From Natranaeroarchaeum sp042663585 (GTDB lineage Archaea > Halobacteriota > Halobacteria > Halobacteriales > Natronoarchaeaceae): DNA of 64,000 nt. Below, one piece after another: positions 43,507 through 53,453 of the stretch; positions within the stretch are counted from its first letter, which is position 1, and each line of letters starts with the position of its first letter. The notes below the pieces were generated by a model. The model saw only the letters and a list, made by a program, of their open reading frames with translations, searched no databases and was not told the DNA's origin. The stretch spans positions 1,240,001 through 1,304,000 of the forward strand of contig NZ_JBHTAN010000006.1 of assembly GCF_042663585.1 (NCBI RefSeq). The letters are read 5' to 3'. A program made the position numbers and the translations under genes.

Positions 43507-44168
43507 AATTGAATCTATCTAGCTATCTCTTGCTATGCGGCAAGCGGCTTAATACATGTCCATCGTCAAAACTGAATTCCCCAATATATCATACTTTAAG
43601 CTACGTAAAACTACACCGACTATCTGTATCGTAGTAGTATGCTAATAATACTCAACTTTAGCTATCTTTATACAGATATTATAATTCCTAGTTGATGTTC
43701 ACTCAACGGTATTAGACGATTACCATCAGCATCTATTTGGTGATTTCAATTCGTTTCGACGTTTGCCATTGTATACTATCCGGCCGAACGGATCGAACGA
43801 TGGGGCTACAGACGGTGGGATCGTATGCAAACACAGTGATTAGACTGACTCTCGAGCGAGGACGGTAACTCGTCGAGATGAAACATCTCCGAGTGCAGTC
43901 CGATTTGGGGAGGTCGAAACTGTATATCGACACACGTGTACTCGTATCGTGATCCACACCGGATCTCTGAAATCAGAAAAGTTCGTAACAATAGAGGTAC
44001 GGACGATGGAGCCAGAAGGACGATTCAGAGCCTCATAGGAGCAGTATAACAAAACACCGGCGTCGCTACCACCGTAGACGAACGAAGAATGTGGCTAGCA
44101 CAGTCCGGTTCGGCAGAGTGGCGATATCGGAGTGCAAACCAACACAGCCGTCGACCTTCTGATCAGCG
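43507..44168. other. AT-rich gene-free region
   Basis: Bases 43550-43720 are AT-rich, with AGCTATCT/AGCTATCTTTATAC words repeated near 43520 and 43660. A minus-strand 61-codon frame (43806-43991) is not convincing. The region separates the winged-helix gene from the surface glycan cluster. Confidence 0.5.
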
Positions 44169-45191
44169 ATGAGCGAGGATTTCGAGGGGGAGTCCCTCCA
44201 ACAGTTCCAGCGGCTAATCGGACCAGGAGCTGTGGACGCGGCGGCAGCGATCGGTTACGTGGCAATCGTCGGAGCGCTGTTCTACTTCGTCGGACTATCC
44301 GGCTTCCTTCGGACGCTGCTCGCACTGCCGGTTCTACTCCTGTTGCCAGGGTACGCTCTCGTCTCGGTCGTGTTTCCAGCGCGGCCCGACCGGTCGGAGA
44401 CACCCACACCCGACGAAAGATCAGGAATCGGATTGCTGGATACCGGTTCGCCGGGATGGTACGAGCGCCTCGCACTGTCTGTAGCGATGAGTATCGTGCT
44501 CCTCCCGCTGTTTGCACTGGTGCTTGCTACGACTCGGTGGGACTTTTCAACCCCCGCAGTGCTCGTCTCGGTCGGGGGGTTCACAATCATCATGATGCTC
44601 GGAGCGCTTGCGAGACGAGCCACCATCCCGGCTGACGACCGGTTCCGATACCCCGGCATTGCAGGTGCAGAGAGCCTTTCGGAGCTGATTCCTGAAGACA
44701 GCCCGATCGACGGCGTTCTCAACGTCGTACTCCTGGTAACCATCGTACTCGCACTGGGGACGGTTGCGTACGGACTCGCCGCACCACAGCCCGATCAATC
44801 GACGACCGAGGTCCAGTTGCTCACCCAAACCGACGACGGAGAGCTGGTCCAGGCAGGCTACCCGGAGACGATTCCAGCCGATGACAGCGTCGAAATGACA
44901 GTGGCCATCACTAACGACGATGCCGAACCGTCGACCTACACGGTGGTCATCGAGGCCCAGCAAGTCGAAGAAACCGGTGACGGACTCGGGGTCATCGACG
45001 AGGCAGAGATCGCACAACTACAGTTGTCCGCCGATCCCGGAGAACGGGCCACGCAGGAACATTCGATCTCTCCGCCGATGACTGGCGAGAATATCCGCCT
45101 GAACTACTACCTCTACGAGGGTGATCCACCCGAAGACCCTGGCCCTGAGACGGCCGATGACCACCTCTGGATCACTGTCGAAAGCGTCTAA
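44169..45191 (+). CDS. DUF1616 family membrane protein
   Basis: A 340-residue protein. About four membrane helices occur in residues 25-205 (including a LLALPVLLLLPGYALVSVVF segment typical of DUF1616) and a beta-rich extracellular domain follows, with EMTVAITNDDAEPSTYTVVI. DUF1616 proteins are found in archaeal surface glycosylation loci and may assist glycan transfer. Here it opens such a locus. Confidence 0.8.
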   Translation: MSEDFEGESLQQFQRLIGPGAVDAAAAIGYVAIVGALFYFVGLSGFLRTLLALPVLLLLPGYALVSVVFPARPDRSETPTPDERSGIGLLDTGSPGWYERLALSVAMSIVLLPLFALVLATTRWDFSTPAVLVSVGGFTIIMMLGALARRATIPADDRFRYPGIAGAESLSELIPEDSPIDGVLNVVLLVTIVLALGTVAYGLAAPQPDQSTTEVQLLTQTDDGELVQAGYPETIPADDSVEMTVAITNDDAEPSTYTVVIEAQQVEETGDGLGVIDEAEIAQLQLSADPGERATQEHSISPPMTGENIRLNYYLYEGDPPEDPGPETADDHLWITVESV

Positions 45192-45336
45192 CTTCCTGCG
45201 TTCCGTTTTCTTCGTCCATCAGAAGATACGGCTAGCGTGTCCAGTGTGCAGGACCCTCTCGTAGAAGGGTGGGACATGAAAACAGTTGCAGTGTGTCGGG
45301 GAGAGACGAGCGGGGCCAGACCGTCGATCAGTCTGA

Positions 45337-45885
45337 TCAGGGTTCTCGTTTGTCGATCAGTTCGGAGGAGAATTCGTCGCTACGCCGCTGTGTCGTGATC
45401 AGATGACCGATGGCGGTGACAGCAAACGCGACGATAATAAGGAGACCGGCGACGAACTGCGAGACCACCCCAATAAGTCCGAGCGCAACAGCACCGTAAA
45501 AAAGACCGCCGACGATCGCGATAGCAAGATAGTACTGTTGCCACGGCCGTCGCTCCTCCTCCCGTGACAGATAGGCACTGATATCGACTGCCTGATCTGA
45601 TAGCGAAACGACACCGGAATCGGAGTCGTATTCGACGATCCCCGCGTCGTCCATCTTCGGGACGTGGGTCTGGTACAACGACACGTAGACACGTTTTCGC
45701 TGCTGGCTCGACAGATCCTCGACATCGACTTCGTTCTCCCAGGCGGCGACCTCGTCGGCGAGCTCCCCGATCGTTACCTCTTCGTCGATCTGGTTGAGAT
45801 AGTACAGCACGAACCGACGTCGTGGACTGCTCAGCAGATCAAACACTACGTCTTGTGATAGTTGATCTTGGTCGGATGTGGACAT
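45337..45885 (-). CDS. DUF7344-type winged-helix protein with two membrane helices
   Basis: A 182-residue protein. Residues 10-110 are a winged-helix domain (LLSSPRRRFVLYYLNQ, VSLYQTHVPKMDDAGIVEYD), and residues 118-165 form two membrane helices. The domain is widespread in haloarchaea as a membrane-tethered or free transcription factor. It is transcribed divergently from the aminotransferase gene and may control the cluster. Confidence 0.8.
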   Translation of the reverse strand: MSTSDQDQLSQDVVFDLLSSPRRRFVLYYLNQIDEEVTIGELADEVAAWENEVDVEDLSSQQRKRVYVSLYQTHVPKMDDAGIVEYDSDSGVVSLSDQAVDISAYLSREEERRPWQQYYLAIAIVGGLFYGAVALGLIGVVSQFVAGLLIIVAFAVTAIGHLITTQRRSDEFSSELIDKREP

Positions 45886-46307
45886 TAGTTTCGTCTCATA
45901 CTGGTCACTTCCCCCGCATGCGCTTTTGCCCCTCTACAATAGCAGGTCACCTAATCGTTACTTTGTTACAGACTGACTAAATGAAGAGAGCGAGAATATG
46001 GACTCTTTGATCCGTCTGGCGTCAGATTCTGACCGATGCCGTGCTGACGGGTGCCGCCTCCGATACCCCTCTGGCGACAAGCATCAGAGAATACGGGTAC
46101 TACTCGGCGTACAACCCGTCTATAACAAAGATAGCAGATCAGCAAGGAGGTTGTAGTTCCCGACATCGGACTAATCATGTTGCAGAGCACCATACAATTC
46201 TCCGGACGGTCTGTATCGAATCCGCCCAGTCGTCCCAATACGGATACGGCGGGCAGAAAACCGCCGATCAGAGCCCTCCAACCGACCGAAGCCGACGAGG
46301 TAGCGTA
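45886..46307. other. Long intergenic leader of the aminotransferase operon
   Basis: A plus frame in phase with the aminotransferase extends back to 46041, but its translation is not conserved-looking and it was not taken as the start. I see no other gene. A promoter for the operon must lie here but no clear TATA box stands out. Confidence 0.4.
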
Positions 46308-47396
46308 ATGTCGTCGATTCCGATAGCGAACCCGGACCTCGGCGACGAGGAGATCAGACGGGTCGCCGAGATCATCGACAGCGGAATGATTGCCGACGGA
46401 CCGACCGTCCGGCAGTTCGAGTCGGAGTTCGCCGACTACTGCGACGCCGGCCATGCCGTCGCAACCTCAAACGGCACGACGGCGTTGCATGCGGCGTTCG
46501 AGGCGCTGGGGATCGGACCGGGCGACCGGGTCGTCACAACGCCGTTTTCGTTCGTCGCGAGCGCGAACGCGATCCGCCTGGCCGGGGCCGAGCCGGTGTT
46601 TGCGGACATCGATCCCGAGACGTACAACCTCGATCCACACGCGGTCGCAAGACTGCTCGCGGAGGAAGGCGACACCATCGACGCAATCCTCGCTGTCCAC
46701 CTGTACGGCCTGCCCGCGAACGTCGGACCCCTCGCCAAACTTGCTGATACGTACGACCTTCAGCTAGTCGAGGACGCCGCACAGGCACACGGAGCCACCT
46801 ACGAAGGAGAGCGTGTCGGCGCGTTCGGCGACGCGGCCTGCTTCTCGTTTTACCCGACCAAGAACATGACGACGGGCGAGGGAGGGATGATTACGACGGA
46901 CCGACCGGAAGTGGCCAATCGGGCCGAACAGTTCGTCAATCACGGGCGAAGCGGCACCTACGAACACGTGGAACTCGGCCACAACTTCCGAATGACGAGC
47001 ATCGGGGCCGCAATTGGGCTGGTCCAACTCGAAAAGCTTCCGGAGTATGTCGCCACCCGGCGGCAGAACGCCCAGATGTTGACGGAACGGCTCCGTAGCC
47101 AGCCTGCCGTTACGACTCCGAGCGAGCCGACCTACTCTCGGCATGCGTATCACCAGTACACGATCCGCTGCAGAGATCGGGACGGGCTGAAAGCCTATCT
47201 CGACGACGCCGGGATCGGTGCTGGCGTCTATTACCCGACGCCGATCCACAGGCAACCGGCGTACGACCACGTCAGCGTCGACGCGCCGGTAGCGGAACGG
47301 GCGGCAGAGGAGGTGCTCTCTCTGCCGGTTCACCCCGAACTCTCGACCGACGACGTGCGATCGATCACCACCGTCGTCCAATCGTACTACGACTAA
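46308..47396 (+). CDS. DegT/DnrJ/EryC1 family sugar aminotransferase
   Basis: A 362-residue PLP enzyme. The catalytic lysine is K185 (FYPTKNMTTGEGG); other family motifs are VATSNGTTALHAAF, VEDAAQAHGATY and the NFRMTSIGAAIG loop. It transfers an amino group to a keto-sugar nucleotide. The next gene is a Gfo/Idh oxidoreductase that would produce the 3-keto substrate, so the pair resembles WbpE/WbpB of the diacetamido-uronic acid pathway. Confidence 0.9.
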   Translation: MSSIPIANPDLGDEEIRRVAEIIDSGMIADGPTVRQFESEFADYCDAGHAVATSNGTTALHAAFEALGIGPGDRVVTTPFSFVASANAIRLAGAEPVFADIDPETYNLDPHAVARLLAEEGDTIDAILAVHLYGLPANVGPLAKLADTYDLQLVEDAAQAHGATYEGERVGAFGDAACFSFYPTKNMTTGEGGMITTDRPEVANRAEQFVNHGRSGTYEHVELGHNFRMTSIGAAIGLVQLEKLPEYVATRRQNAQMLTERLRSQPAVTTPSEPTYSRHAYHQYTIRCRDRDGLKAYLDDAGIGAGVYYPTPIHRQPAYDHVSVDAPVAERAAEEVLSLPVHPELSTDDVRSITTVVQSYYD

Positions 47397-47424
47397 CGAA
47401 CTTCACAACAACTACCACACAGCT

Positions 47425-48390
47425 ATGAACGGGAACACTATCGACGTCGGCGTGATCGGTGTCGGCAACATGGGACGCCATCATGTTCGCGTCTATCAAG
47501 AACTTCAGGCCACGACACTGGCAGGCGTCGCGGACGCCGACATGGACGCCGCGACGACAGTCGCATCGGACTACGAAACGACGGCACTCTCGATGGAGAA
47601 GCTACTCGACCGCGTCGATGCCGTCTCCATTGCCGTTCCGACCGAGTATCACTACCAGATTGCGCTCGAGGCGCTCCGAAAGGACGTCCACGTTCTCATC
47701 GAGAAGCCGCTGGTAGACTCAGCAAGCGAGGGTGAGGCGCTGATCGACTTCGCCGACGAGCGCAACCTCGTCTTACAGGTGGGTCACGTCGAGCGGTTCA
47801 ATCCGGCGATCAGAGCCCTCACCGATATCGTCCCTGAACTGGAGGTGCTCTCGGTCGACGCCAAACGTCTCGGTCCGCCGCTCGACCGGGAGATAGGGAC
47901 CAGTCCAGTGCTCGATCTGATGATCCACGACATCGACATTCTCCTCTCTTTGCTGGGAAGTGAGGCAACAGTGCTCGATGCGAACGCCACTGCCGACGAC
48001 CAGTACGTCACCGCGACGGTCGAGTTCGGCGACGTTCTGGGGACGCTTACGGCCAGTCGGATCACCCAGCGGAAGGTGCGCGAACTGACTATCACGGCCC
48101 GGGAGTGTCAGGTCCACATCGATTACATCTCCCGATCGGTTCAGATTCACCGCCATTCGGTTCCGGAGTATATCGAGGAGAACGGCGACCTCCGGTACCG
48201 ACACGAGAACATCGTCGAACACCCGACCATCGAAAACGGTGAACCGCTGAAAAAGGAACTCGCTGCGTTTGCCGAGAGCATTCGCGAGGGAACCAGGCCC
48301 GTCGTCAGCGGCGAGGAGGGACTCGAAGCGCTCGCTGTGGCCAGGGAGATAGAAAACGCTGCGCTGGAAAAAACACGGGTCGTTCAGTAG
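47425..48390 (+). CDS. Gfo/Idh/MocA oxidoreductase (WbpB-like)
   Basis: A 321-residue NAD(P)-dependent sugar dehydrogenase. The Rossmann motif is GVIGVGNMGRHH and the catalytic E-K-P motif is at residues 93-95. Later motifs are VGHVERFNPA and the DLMIHDIDI segment with the catalytic His. In this context it is expected to oxidise C3 of a UDP-GlcNAc-uronate. It ends two bases before the divergent-function dehydrogenase paralogue. Confidence 0.88.
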   Translation: MNGNTIDVGVIGVGNMGRHHVRVYQELQATTLAGVADADMDAATTVASDYETTALSMEKLLDRVDAVSIAVPTEYHYQIALEALRKDVHVLIEKPLVDSASEGEALIDFADERNLVLQVGHVERFNPAIRALTDIVPELEVLSVDAKRLGPPLDREIGTSPVLDLMIHDIDILLSLLGSEATVLDANATADDQYVTATVEFGDVLGTLTASRITQRKVRELTITARECQVHIDYISRSVQIHRHSVPEYIEENGDLRYRHENIVEHPTIENGEPLKKELAAFAESIREGTRPVVSGEEGLEALAVAREIENAALEKTRVVQ

Positions 48391-48392
48391 CA

Positions 48393-49787
48393 ATGTCCAA
48401 AACGCTTCGAGAGGCACAGCGGTCTCGGTTGTATCGCAGTGAGGCGACGCCGCAGGAGCAACGCGCCGCACTGCAAAGCGGCGACGTTCCAGTGGCTGTG
48501 TACGGCCTGGGGCGGCTTGGCCTCCCGCTCTCGCTGGTCTACGCGGGCACGACCGGCAGCGTCCTCGGCGTCGGCGAGGACGCAGAGCGCGTCGCGCGGA
48601 TCGAGGACGGCGACTGTCCAATCGAGGACGAACCCAGACTCCCGTCGCTCGTACGGACGGCGACTCAGGCGGGGGCGCTTTCCGCGACGACCGAGACGAC
48701 TGCGGCCGGGAACGAAGCGACTGTCCACGTCGTCGCGACGGAGACCGGCGTTCGTACCGACGGCGCACCGGACTTTTCCGTACTCAGAACGCTACTCCGG
48801 GATATCGCACGCGGGTTGGATCGCAACGATCTGGTACTCGTCGAATCGGTGGTTCCGCCGGGTACCTGCAAAGACGTCGTCAAGCCGATACTGATGGCGG
48901 GGAGCGGCCTCGATGCCGGCGAATTCGGCGTCGCGGCCTGTCCGACTCGTGCAAGTCCAGGCCGATCGCTCCGGGACATGCGCGGGGGCTACCCAAAAAT
49001 CGTCGGCGGGGTCGACCCGGAAAGCACCCGCGCGGCCGAACTGGTGTACGACGAACTCCGTATCTCCGGCGTGGAGACGGTCGAGACCAGCACTGTCGCC
49101 GAGTGTGCCCGGATCGTCGGGAGCGTCTATCGGGACGTCACGGTCAGTCTGGCGAACGAACTCGCACGCCTCGCCGACGAACTCGGGACGGACGTCAGGC
49201 AGGCCATCGAGGCGGCGAATACGCGGTCGGACTGTCACGTCCCCGAACCGAGGCCCGGTACCGGCGGACACGTACTACCGGACTACCCCTACTACCTCAT
49301 CAACGAATACGCGTCACCGACGCCGCTGCTCGAATCCGCACGGAGTGTCAACGAGTCGATGCCGGAACATCTCGCAGGAACGCTGGTCCGGGAGTTCGCG
49401 TCGGCGAATACCCACATCGAGGATGCAGTAGTGTTACTGCTCGGACTCACCCATCACCCGAACGTGGCCGAAACCCGCAAATCGCCCGCGATCGAACTGG
49501 CAAAGACGCTCTCTGGCTTCGGCGCAACTGTGGTCGGCGTCGACCCGCATGTCGATGAGGCTCCGGAGTTCGACGATATTTACCTTGCGGGGCTGGATCA
49601 CGTCCAGGAGATGGATCTGGACGGCGTCGTCCTGGTGACCGACCACGACGCGTTCGACGAGTTCGACTGGGCGGCGTTCGAGTCACCGCTGGTCGTCCTC
49701 GACAGCAGGGATTCGCTGGATCCGTCGACCGACCCTGCCGTCGGGACACATCACGTCGCGACGCTGGGCAGGTCTTCGTCGGATTGA
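48393..49787 (+). CDS. Nucleotide-sugar dehydrogenase paralogue, catalytic residues lost
   Basis: A 464-residue member of the UDP-glucose/UDP-ManNAc dehydrogenase family. All three domains are present and the Rossmann motif (YGLGRLGLP) is intact. Compared with the intact copy at 58506-59882, the catalytic Cys in GVGGHCIP is Val294 (GTGGHVLP), the catalytic Lys is Arg240 (AECARIV) and the Glu of CPER is Thr185 (CPTR). Fold and surrounding residues are kept, which suggests a selected non-catalytic role, perhaps a partner of the active enzyme. It is cotranscribed with the aminotransferase and Gfo/Idh genes. Confidence 0.85.
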   Translation: MSKTLREAQRSRLYRSEATPQEQRAALQSGDVPVAVYGLGRLGLPLSLVYAGTTGSVLGVGEDAERVARIEDGDCPIEDEPRLPSLVRTATQAGALSATTETTAAGNEATVHVVATETGVRTDGAPDFSVLRTLLRDIARGLDRNDLVLVESVVPPGTCKDVVKPILMAGSGLDAGEFGVAACPTRASPGRSLRDMRGGYPKIVGGVDPESTRAAELVYDELRISGVETVETSTVAECARIVGSVYRDVTVSLANELARLADELGTDVRQAIEAANTRSDCHVPEPRPGTGGHVLPDYPYYLINEYASPTPLLESARSVNESMPEHLAGTLVREFASANTHIEDAVVLLLGLTHHPNVAETRKSPAIELAKTLSGFGATVVGVDPHVDEAPEFDDIYLAGLDHVQEMDLDGVVLVTDHDAFDEFDWAAFESPLVVLDSRDSLDPSTDPAVGTHHVATLGRSSSD

Positions 49788-49904
49788 CTGCCTCTCGGAG
49801 TGCTTCCGGCCGGCGAGAGTCGGGCCCCCGTCTCTCGGATTAGTTTCGGCTGGTGCCGGGGATCGGATCGTAGAAAGGAGGGTACGCCGTCGTCGCGCTG
49901 AGGA

Positions 49905-51086
49905 TCACTCGGTTCGCCGCGCCCACCCGATGGCTAGCGTCGCCACGAGAGCAAGGAGCGCAGCGAGGACGCCGAACCCGGAGAGACCATCGTCGCTAGG
50001 TGGCCCCTGCGTGTCCGTTTCGCCGCCGTTTTCACCGGTTTCGTTTCCACTGGTCCCGTTTTCACCGCTCACCTCCGATGGCTCCTCGATCACCACAACT
50101 GATGTGGTCGATCCGTTGACGCCGACGTCGTACCTTCCCGGTTCGTCGAACGTCAGTTCCGTGGCCAGATGTTCGCTCTCTCCGCCGTCCAATGTGACCG
50201 ACTGCGTATCGATCACCTCACCCGCCGATGTGAACTCGATATCGAACGTCCCTGACGCATCTCCGGCGTTTGCGACATCGGCCCTCAGCTCGACCGTTTC
50301 CCCGGGTCCAGCCGAGGATGGAGTCGTAGAGAGGCCCGATATCGACATCTCAGGGGTCCCCCCCGACGTGATCGTTATCGGCTCGTCTATACTCTGTAGC
50401 GACGTGCTCGTGAAGGACTCACCGTCTCCCGAAATCACTTTCCAGTCGTCCACCTGTCCGTCGTAGCCCACTGGATCCTCGTACCGGTAGTCCGCATTCT
50501 CGTTAAAGTATGGCTCGATCGTTATCTCCCAGTCCTCGCCGTCGAGACCGCCGTTGAACGCGCCGCCATCGCTTCTGCCCTCCGACCAGATCCAGGTAAT
50601 CCGACTTGACGTTCCATCGTGATCGAAGCTGTCGAGCGGGCCGCCGTAGTCGGTGTAGGTGTCATCCTCGATGACCCACTCGCCCTCTTCCGGCAGGCCA
50701 TCGATCTGCATGGTAATCGATCCACCGCGCGTGTCGCCCTCTAGCTTGTCGTGAAGGAGTATGAGGCTTAGTCCGTCGCTCCCCTCGTAGAGCATGAGGA
50801 CACTGGTGTCGTCCTCCTGATACTCGGTCGTTCCGTACGAACTGTAGAGGTAGTCCGGAGGGTCGTGTGTCTCGGGTGTTCGGTAGTCGTAGAACTCTTC
50901 GACCGTCTGGGTCCCGTTGCCGACCGGAACGATTTCTATCTCCTGGTCTCCCTGTGTGATGACGTAGGTCTGCTCACCGTCGTTTGGCGCCCCCACTGTC
51001 GACGGAGGCGCGAGTGCGGTGACACAGGCGATGCAGACGAGCAGGACCAGAGCGGTTCTCGAAATGTCTGACGTAGAGTCGTCCAT
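49905..51086 (-). CDS. Secreted surface protein with CARDB domain and PGF-CTERM-like tail
   Basis: A 393-residue exported protein. A Sec signal peptide (SRTALVLLVCIACVTALAPP) is followed by a beta-rich domain, a CARDB-type repeat (VELRADVANAGDASGTFDIE), a Ser/Thr/Asn/Glu-rich linker and a C-terminal hydrophobic helix with positive end. The sorting motif before the helix reads SGF rather than PGF, so archaeosortase A recognition is likely but not certain. It is divergent from the dehydrogenase paralogue. Confidence 0.8.
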   Translation of the reverse strand: MDDSTSDISRTALVLLVCIACVTALAPPSTVGAPNDGEQTYVITQGDQEIEIVPVGNGTQTVEEFYDYRTPETHDPPDYLYSSYGTTEYQEDDTSVLMLYEGSDGLSLILLHDKLEGDTRGGSITMQIDGLPEEGEWVIEDDTYTDYGGPLDSFDHDGTSSRITWIWSEGRSDGGAFNGGLDGEDWEITIEPYFNENADYRYEDPVGYDGQVDDWKVISGDGESFTSTSLQSIDEPITITSGGTPEMSISGLSTTPSSAGPGETVELRADVANAGDASGTFDIEFTSAGEVIDTQSVTLDGGESEHLATELTFDEPGRYDVGVNGSTTSVVVIEEPSEVSGENGTSGNETGENGGETDTQGPPSDDGLSGFGVLAALLALVATLAIGWARRTE

Positions 51087-51278
51087 TTGTCGGGCGTTAC
51101 GACCTGTTCCCCGTTTGCCGACTTTGTTATACCACTGCTTGTGTTTCGTAAGATCGTGCTTCTTTGCAGTGTGAGTGGTCGAACCGGTCGATAGCACCGC
51201 TTCTACCGGTGATCACACGGGAACTGAGAGGTGAACAATCTCCGCCATGAGTCGACTGACAGCGGGCAAAACAAGCTC

Positions 51279-51284
51279 TTTATA
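51279..51284 (+). promoter_or_regulatory. TATA-like box of the glycosyltransferase gene
   Basis: TTTATA predicts transcription from about 51307. This is after the in-frame GTG at 51301 and argues for the ATG at 51358 as the true start, with a short leader. Confidence 0.5.
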
Positions 51285-51357
51285 ACAATGAATCGGTGCC
51301 GTGTCAACGATTATACAGTGCAACGAATCGCTCGCGTACGAACTTCTGGTTCCTACT

Positions 51358-52353
51358 ATGTACCGCAATCATAGCATCGGCGTCGTCGTCCCTGCCTACA
51401 ACGAGGAGGGCTTCGTCGGCGAGGTTCTCGACACGCTACCGGAGTACGTAGACCGCGTGTACGCCGTCGATGATTGCTCGACGGACGGGACCTGGCAGGA
51501 GATACAGGCCCATGCGAACAAGCAAAAAGTCGGCTCGGAGCAGATCGCAGACGGCGGGGCCCAGTTCGATAGGCGTATCGTCCCGATCCGTCACGACCGG
51601 AACCGCGGCGTCGGCGGTGCGATCAAGACGGGCTATCAGCACGCCCTGTCGGATGGGATCGAGATTACGACAGTCGTCGGCGGCGATGGCCAGATGGATC
51701 CCACCGTCCTCGACCGGCTACTCGACCCGATCGTCGAGGGGCGAGCGGAGTACGCCAAAGGGAATCGATTGATCAAGGCCAAGCACCACGAAGAGATGCC
51801 GACGTTCCGACTATTCGGTAATTCGATCCTCTCGCTTCTGACGAAGATCGCAAGCGGCTACTGGAAACTCGGCGACCCGCAGAACGGCTACACTGCGATC
51901 TCCCTGCACACCCTGGAGACCGTCGATATCGATGACATGTACGAATACTACGGCTACTGCAATGACCTGCTCGTCAAGCTAAACGCCGCCGAGCTACGGG
52001 TGGCGGAGGTCGCGATTCCTAGCCGGTACGCCGACGAGGAAAGCCACATCTCGTACCCGCAGTACATCCCGAGAGTCTCCCTCATGTTGCTCTCGAATTT
52101 CCTGTGGCGACTCCGCGTGAAGTATCTGGTTCGTGACTTTCACCCGCTGGTGTTTCTCTACGGCATCGGCGCAGTGGCGTCTTTCGTCGGGGTTCTCAGA
52201 GCCGTCCGGAACAGGGTCAGCGCAGTAGTGGGAAAGAGCGACGACCACAAGAGTTCGCTTTCGGTCCTCCTCATTGGCACGCTGATGCTGATCCTGGCGA
52301 TGATCTTCGATATGGAGGAAAACGAAGAGCTCGAAGTTCGCGAGTTCGACTGA
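51358..52353 (+). CDS. Glycosyltransferase family 2 with membrane helices
   Basis: A 331-residue enzyme. The GT-A fold shows VVVPAYNEEGF, VDDCSTDGTW and the acceptor loop with GDGQMDP (the D-x-D-like site). Residues about 270-315 hold two hydrophobic helices, as in dolichyl-phosphate sugar synthases. The start is chosen from the TATA box position and the usual N-terminus. It likely loads a sugar on a lipid carrier or grows the glycan. Confidence 0.88.
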   Translation: MYRNHSIGVVVPAYNEEGFVGEVLDTLPEYVDRVYAVDDCSTDGTWQEIQAHANKQKVGSEQIADGGAQFDRRIVPIRHDRNRGVGGAIKTGYQHALSDGIEITTVVGGDGQMDPTVLDRLLDPIVEGRAEYAKGNRLIKAKHHEEMPTFRLFGNSILSLLTKIASGYWKLGDPQNGYTAISLHTLETVDIDDMYEYYGYCNDLLVKLNAAELRVAEVAIPSRYADEESHISYPQYIPRVSLMLLSNFLWRLRVKYLVRDFHPLVFLYGIGAVASFVGVLRAVRNRVSAVVGKSDDHKSSLSVLLIGTLMLILAMIFDMEENEELEVREFD

Positions 52354-52508
52354 TCCGTCTCGGCCAGTAGAGTAACCTTACCTACGGTAAAATGGGAATA
52401 ACAATAGCTACCTACGCCGTTCATTCGGGCGGGGGTTGGTTGGTCCCCTCCGATCCGGCATTATTTTTTGAACGGTCTCCGGGTAAAACGTCCGATGGAG
52501 AGCCCAGA

Positions 52509-53453
52509 TCAGGTACGTGATTCCGCGATGAGGGCAGCAATCCCCTCGTCGAGCGGAACCGTCGGTTCGTAGTCGAGGTCCTCACGAGCACGTGCGAGCG
52601 CCGCCTCGCTACGCCGGACGTCCCCGGGTCGGGCGTCCGTGTGGACGACCTCCGACTCCGATCCGACAGTGCGACGGATCAGTTCGGCGAGTTCACGGAT
52701 CGACGTGCTCGTCCCCGTACCGATGTTGTACGCACGGCCGGTGTGATCGGTCGTCGCCGCCGCGAGGTTGGCGTCGACGACGTCCGAGACGTGAACGAAA
52801 TCTCGGGTCTGTTCGCCGTCGCCATGGACCGTGATCGGTTCGCCGGCCCCGGCCTGTTCGATGAAGGCGCTGATGACCCCGCTGTACTCGCCGGCAGTCT
52901 GGCCCGGTCCGTAGACGTTGAAGTATCGGAGCGGGACGGCATCGAGGTCGTACAGATCCGCGAACGCTCGGGTGTACTGGTCGAGTGCTAGTTTGTCGAT
53001 GGCGTACGGTGATTTCGGCCTCTTCGCCGCGTCTTCCGGTACCGGGGTCCGCTCCGGGTCGCCGTAGATCGCACAGCTAGAGGCGACGACGATTCTAGCG
53101 TCCTCCCTGCGTGCCCGTTCGAGCAACTCGACCGTCGCGGTCGCGTTCGTTCGGTGGCTTCGTACCGGATCGTCGACCGAACGATCGACGCTCACGAGCC
53201 CTGCCTGATGGAAGATCACGTCGACGTCCGCGGTCGCCCAATCCAGTGCCGACTCGTCGCGCAGGTCGCCCTGGACGAGTTCGGCATCCTCCGGGACCTG
53301 TTCGCGTCGTCCCGACGAGAGATCATCTAGCACGCGAAGGTCGTTGTCCGCCACCAGCGCCTCTGCGATGTGGCTGCCGATGAACCCCGCCCCGCCGGTA
53401 ACGAGGACCGTTTTGTCGGTGATCGGTGGACTATCGGTGTTGCTCCCTGTCAT
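52509..53453 (-). CDS. NAD-dependent epimerase, UDP-glucose 4-epimerase type
   Basis: A 314-residue extended SDR. The Rossmann motif is VTGGAGFIGSHIAE, the active site is SSCAIYGD plus YAIDK, and the substrate region has RYFNVYGPGQ. It interconverts UDP-hexoses or their uronate forms for the locus. It is the last gene of the minus-strand set beginning with the acetyltransferase. Confidence 0.9.
   Translation of the reverse strand: MTGSNTDSPPITDKTVLVTGGAGFIGSHIAEALVADNDLRVLDDLSSGRREQVPEDAELVQGDLRDESALDWATADVDVIFHQAGLVSVDRSVDDPVRSHRTNATATVELLERARREDARIVVASSCAIYGDPERTPVPEDAAKRPKSPYAIDKLALDQYTRAFADLYDLDAVPLRYFNVYGPGQTAGEYSGVISAFIEQAGAGEPITVHGDGEQTRDFVHVSDVVDANLAAATTDHTGRAYNIGTGTSTSIRELAELIRRTVGSESEVVHTDARPGDVRRSEAALARAREDLDYEPTVPLDEGIAALIAESRT

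Noticed and set aside
43806..43991. 61-codon minus-strand frame
   Set aside because: No promoter spacing or domain; several competing frames of similar length in the same stretch.
51301..51357. GTG start for the GT2 gene
   Set aside because: It lies upstream of the transcript start predicted from the TATA box, and ATG 51358 fits the usual N-terminus.
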